Positions 63,156 to 64,000 of a stretch of 64,000 bases of DNA are shown one piece after another. This DNA comes from Morella rubra (Eukaryota; Streptophyta; Magnoliopsida; Fagales; Myricaceae): NCBI GenBank assembly GCA_003952965.2, contig CM025854.1, positions 575,988 to 639,987 of the forward strand, given 5' to 3'. Position 1 is the stretch's first letter. Each line of letters starts with the position of its first letter. Position numbers and translations under genes: made by a program. The notes under the pieces are model-generated. The model was not told the DNA's origin. It saw only the letters and a program-made list of their open reading frames with translations, and made no database searches.

Positions 63156-63190
63156 CGCAAAAATGGCTGTCGTATTCTCTTCCAAGTATA

Positions 63191-63303
63191 ATATGCTTGC
63201 ATTACATGATAAATGATAGCTTTCAGATAGTCTATCACTGTGCAAAAATTGTCACTACATGTCTCAAGAATATCTGGTTTAGCTTCTTTCGCTGATAGAC
63301 TTT
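63191..63303. repeat. Direct repeat, copy B
   Basis: Matches 59062-59175 in the same orientation (shared text attgtcactacatgtctcaa and gaatatctggtttagcttct). The spacing of 4.1 kb covers the LINE and the MITE. It suggests that a unit containing an NLR upstream region was duplicated, or that a dispersed repeat is present. Confidence 0.85.
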
Positions 63304-63395
63304 TTTGTTACATTGCTATGGGTCAGCATGCACTCTCAAAATAGAAACGCGATTGATGCATAGCCTGGCTGATCTTCATAGTTTACGACAATTGG

Positions 63396-63715
63396 GATAA
63401 GGTACGCTGGTCTATGCAACATGATGATACTGAAACTAAATCAATCCAGCACAAATTAACTTGGGCTGGATGAATATGATCATACAAATGAAAAGCCCAA
63501 CAACAGTAATGGGCCCATATCGCACTAAGCCTGAAAGAAGGAAAAACCATGACTGCGATAAGGTATGCTAGTCTATGCAACATGATGATATCGAAACTGA
63601 ATCAATCTAGCCCAAATTAACTTGGGCTGGATGAACATGATCATACGAACGAAAAGGCCAACAACGATAATGGGCCCATATCGCACCAAGCTCGAAAGAA
63701 GGAAAAACCACAACA
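63396..63715. repeat. 161-bp tandem repeat, two copies
   Basis: The unit starts gataaggta(c/t)gct(g/a)gtcta at 63396 and again at 63557. It includes ttaacttgggctggatgaa and atgggcccatatcgcac. The two copies differ at roughly one base in ten. No gene is associated with it; the unit resembles internal repeats of plant transposable elements. Confidence 0.85.
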
Positions 63716-64000
63716 CGTGTCGTAAACGGATATAAGCCAACTTATAACGTGTAGCAGCCTCATGATCTCGACGTTCTCACTATCAAAGCAATCGCTCGTT
63801 ATGGAGACATGTAAAGAGTGCACTCCGGGACACTATGCAACGGGAGATCAAAGTTCCTCAAGAAAAGGGAAACATGAGAACATGGAGAAAAGACTATAAA
63901 GGCAAAGTATCATGAAGAAGGAATGTATGTGGTTCTAAAGAAATTGAATAGAAGGATTAAAAGACCAAAGTATTGACTAAAGCGTCGGAGGTGTCTTACC
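63716..64000. other. Unassigned window edge
   Basis: A moderately GC-rich, A-rich stretch with no convincing frame. Nothing is recognised. Confidence 0.3.

Overview
This window is nuclear DNA of a flowering plant, most likely a woody eudicot. It has intron-rich genes with GT-AG introns, a plant CC-NBS-LRR gene, a chloroplast-type tryptophan enzyme, PPR, hAT, Mutator-like and LINE remnants, CT/GA microsatellites and AT-rich intergenic DNA. No species-level call is justified.

Layout: 1-10.4 kb is transposon-derived: the 3' end of a Mutator-like gene, a putative MITE, a long-TIR element and a degenerate hAT transposase. About 10.45-15.88 kb starts with a CACTA-like terminus and holds no recognisable gene; its CpG density is unusual for the window. 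15,884-34,652 is the dominant structure: a palindrome with arms of about 9.3 kb around a 136-bp spacer. Each arm carries, reading outward from the centre, a 5'-truncated indole-3-glycerol phosphate synthase (IGPS) gene and then a SAWADEE-type-domain gene with a truncated LINE in its second intron. The left SAWADEE gene can be spliced into an intact 390-residue frame. The right one is broken mainly by single-base losses in short homopolymers.

35.9-37.5 kb holds the first two exons of a p24 (EMP24/GP25L) cargo-receptor gene; its last exon was not found. About 38.1-43.7 kb has no recognisable gene. 45.7-50.5 kb is a complete 13-coding-exon cytosolic acetoacetyl-CoA thiolase gene (minus strand, 408 aa) with a 5'-UTR intron and a TATA box. 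54.8-55.6 kb is a frameshifted PPR pseudogene. 56.06-58.82 kb is an intact single-exon CC-NBS-LRR gene (minus strand, 918 aa). 59.6-60.7 kb is a 5'-truncated LINE. 62.5-64 kb holds a MITE-like element, a second copy of sequence from upstream of the NLR, and a 161-bp tandem repeat.

The functional genes are unrelated housekeeping or defence genes rather than a pathway cluster: tryptophan/indole synthesis, chromatin reading (inferred), ER-Golgi trafficking, mevalonate-pathway entry and pathogen sensing. The most striking observation is the large palindrome, whose centre cuts the IGPS gene so that neither copy keeps its first exon. Either a real fold-back inverted duplication or a long-read/assembly fold-back artefact could explain it; the homopolymer losses in the right arm favour lower sequence quality there.
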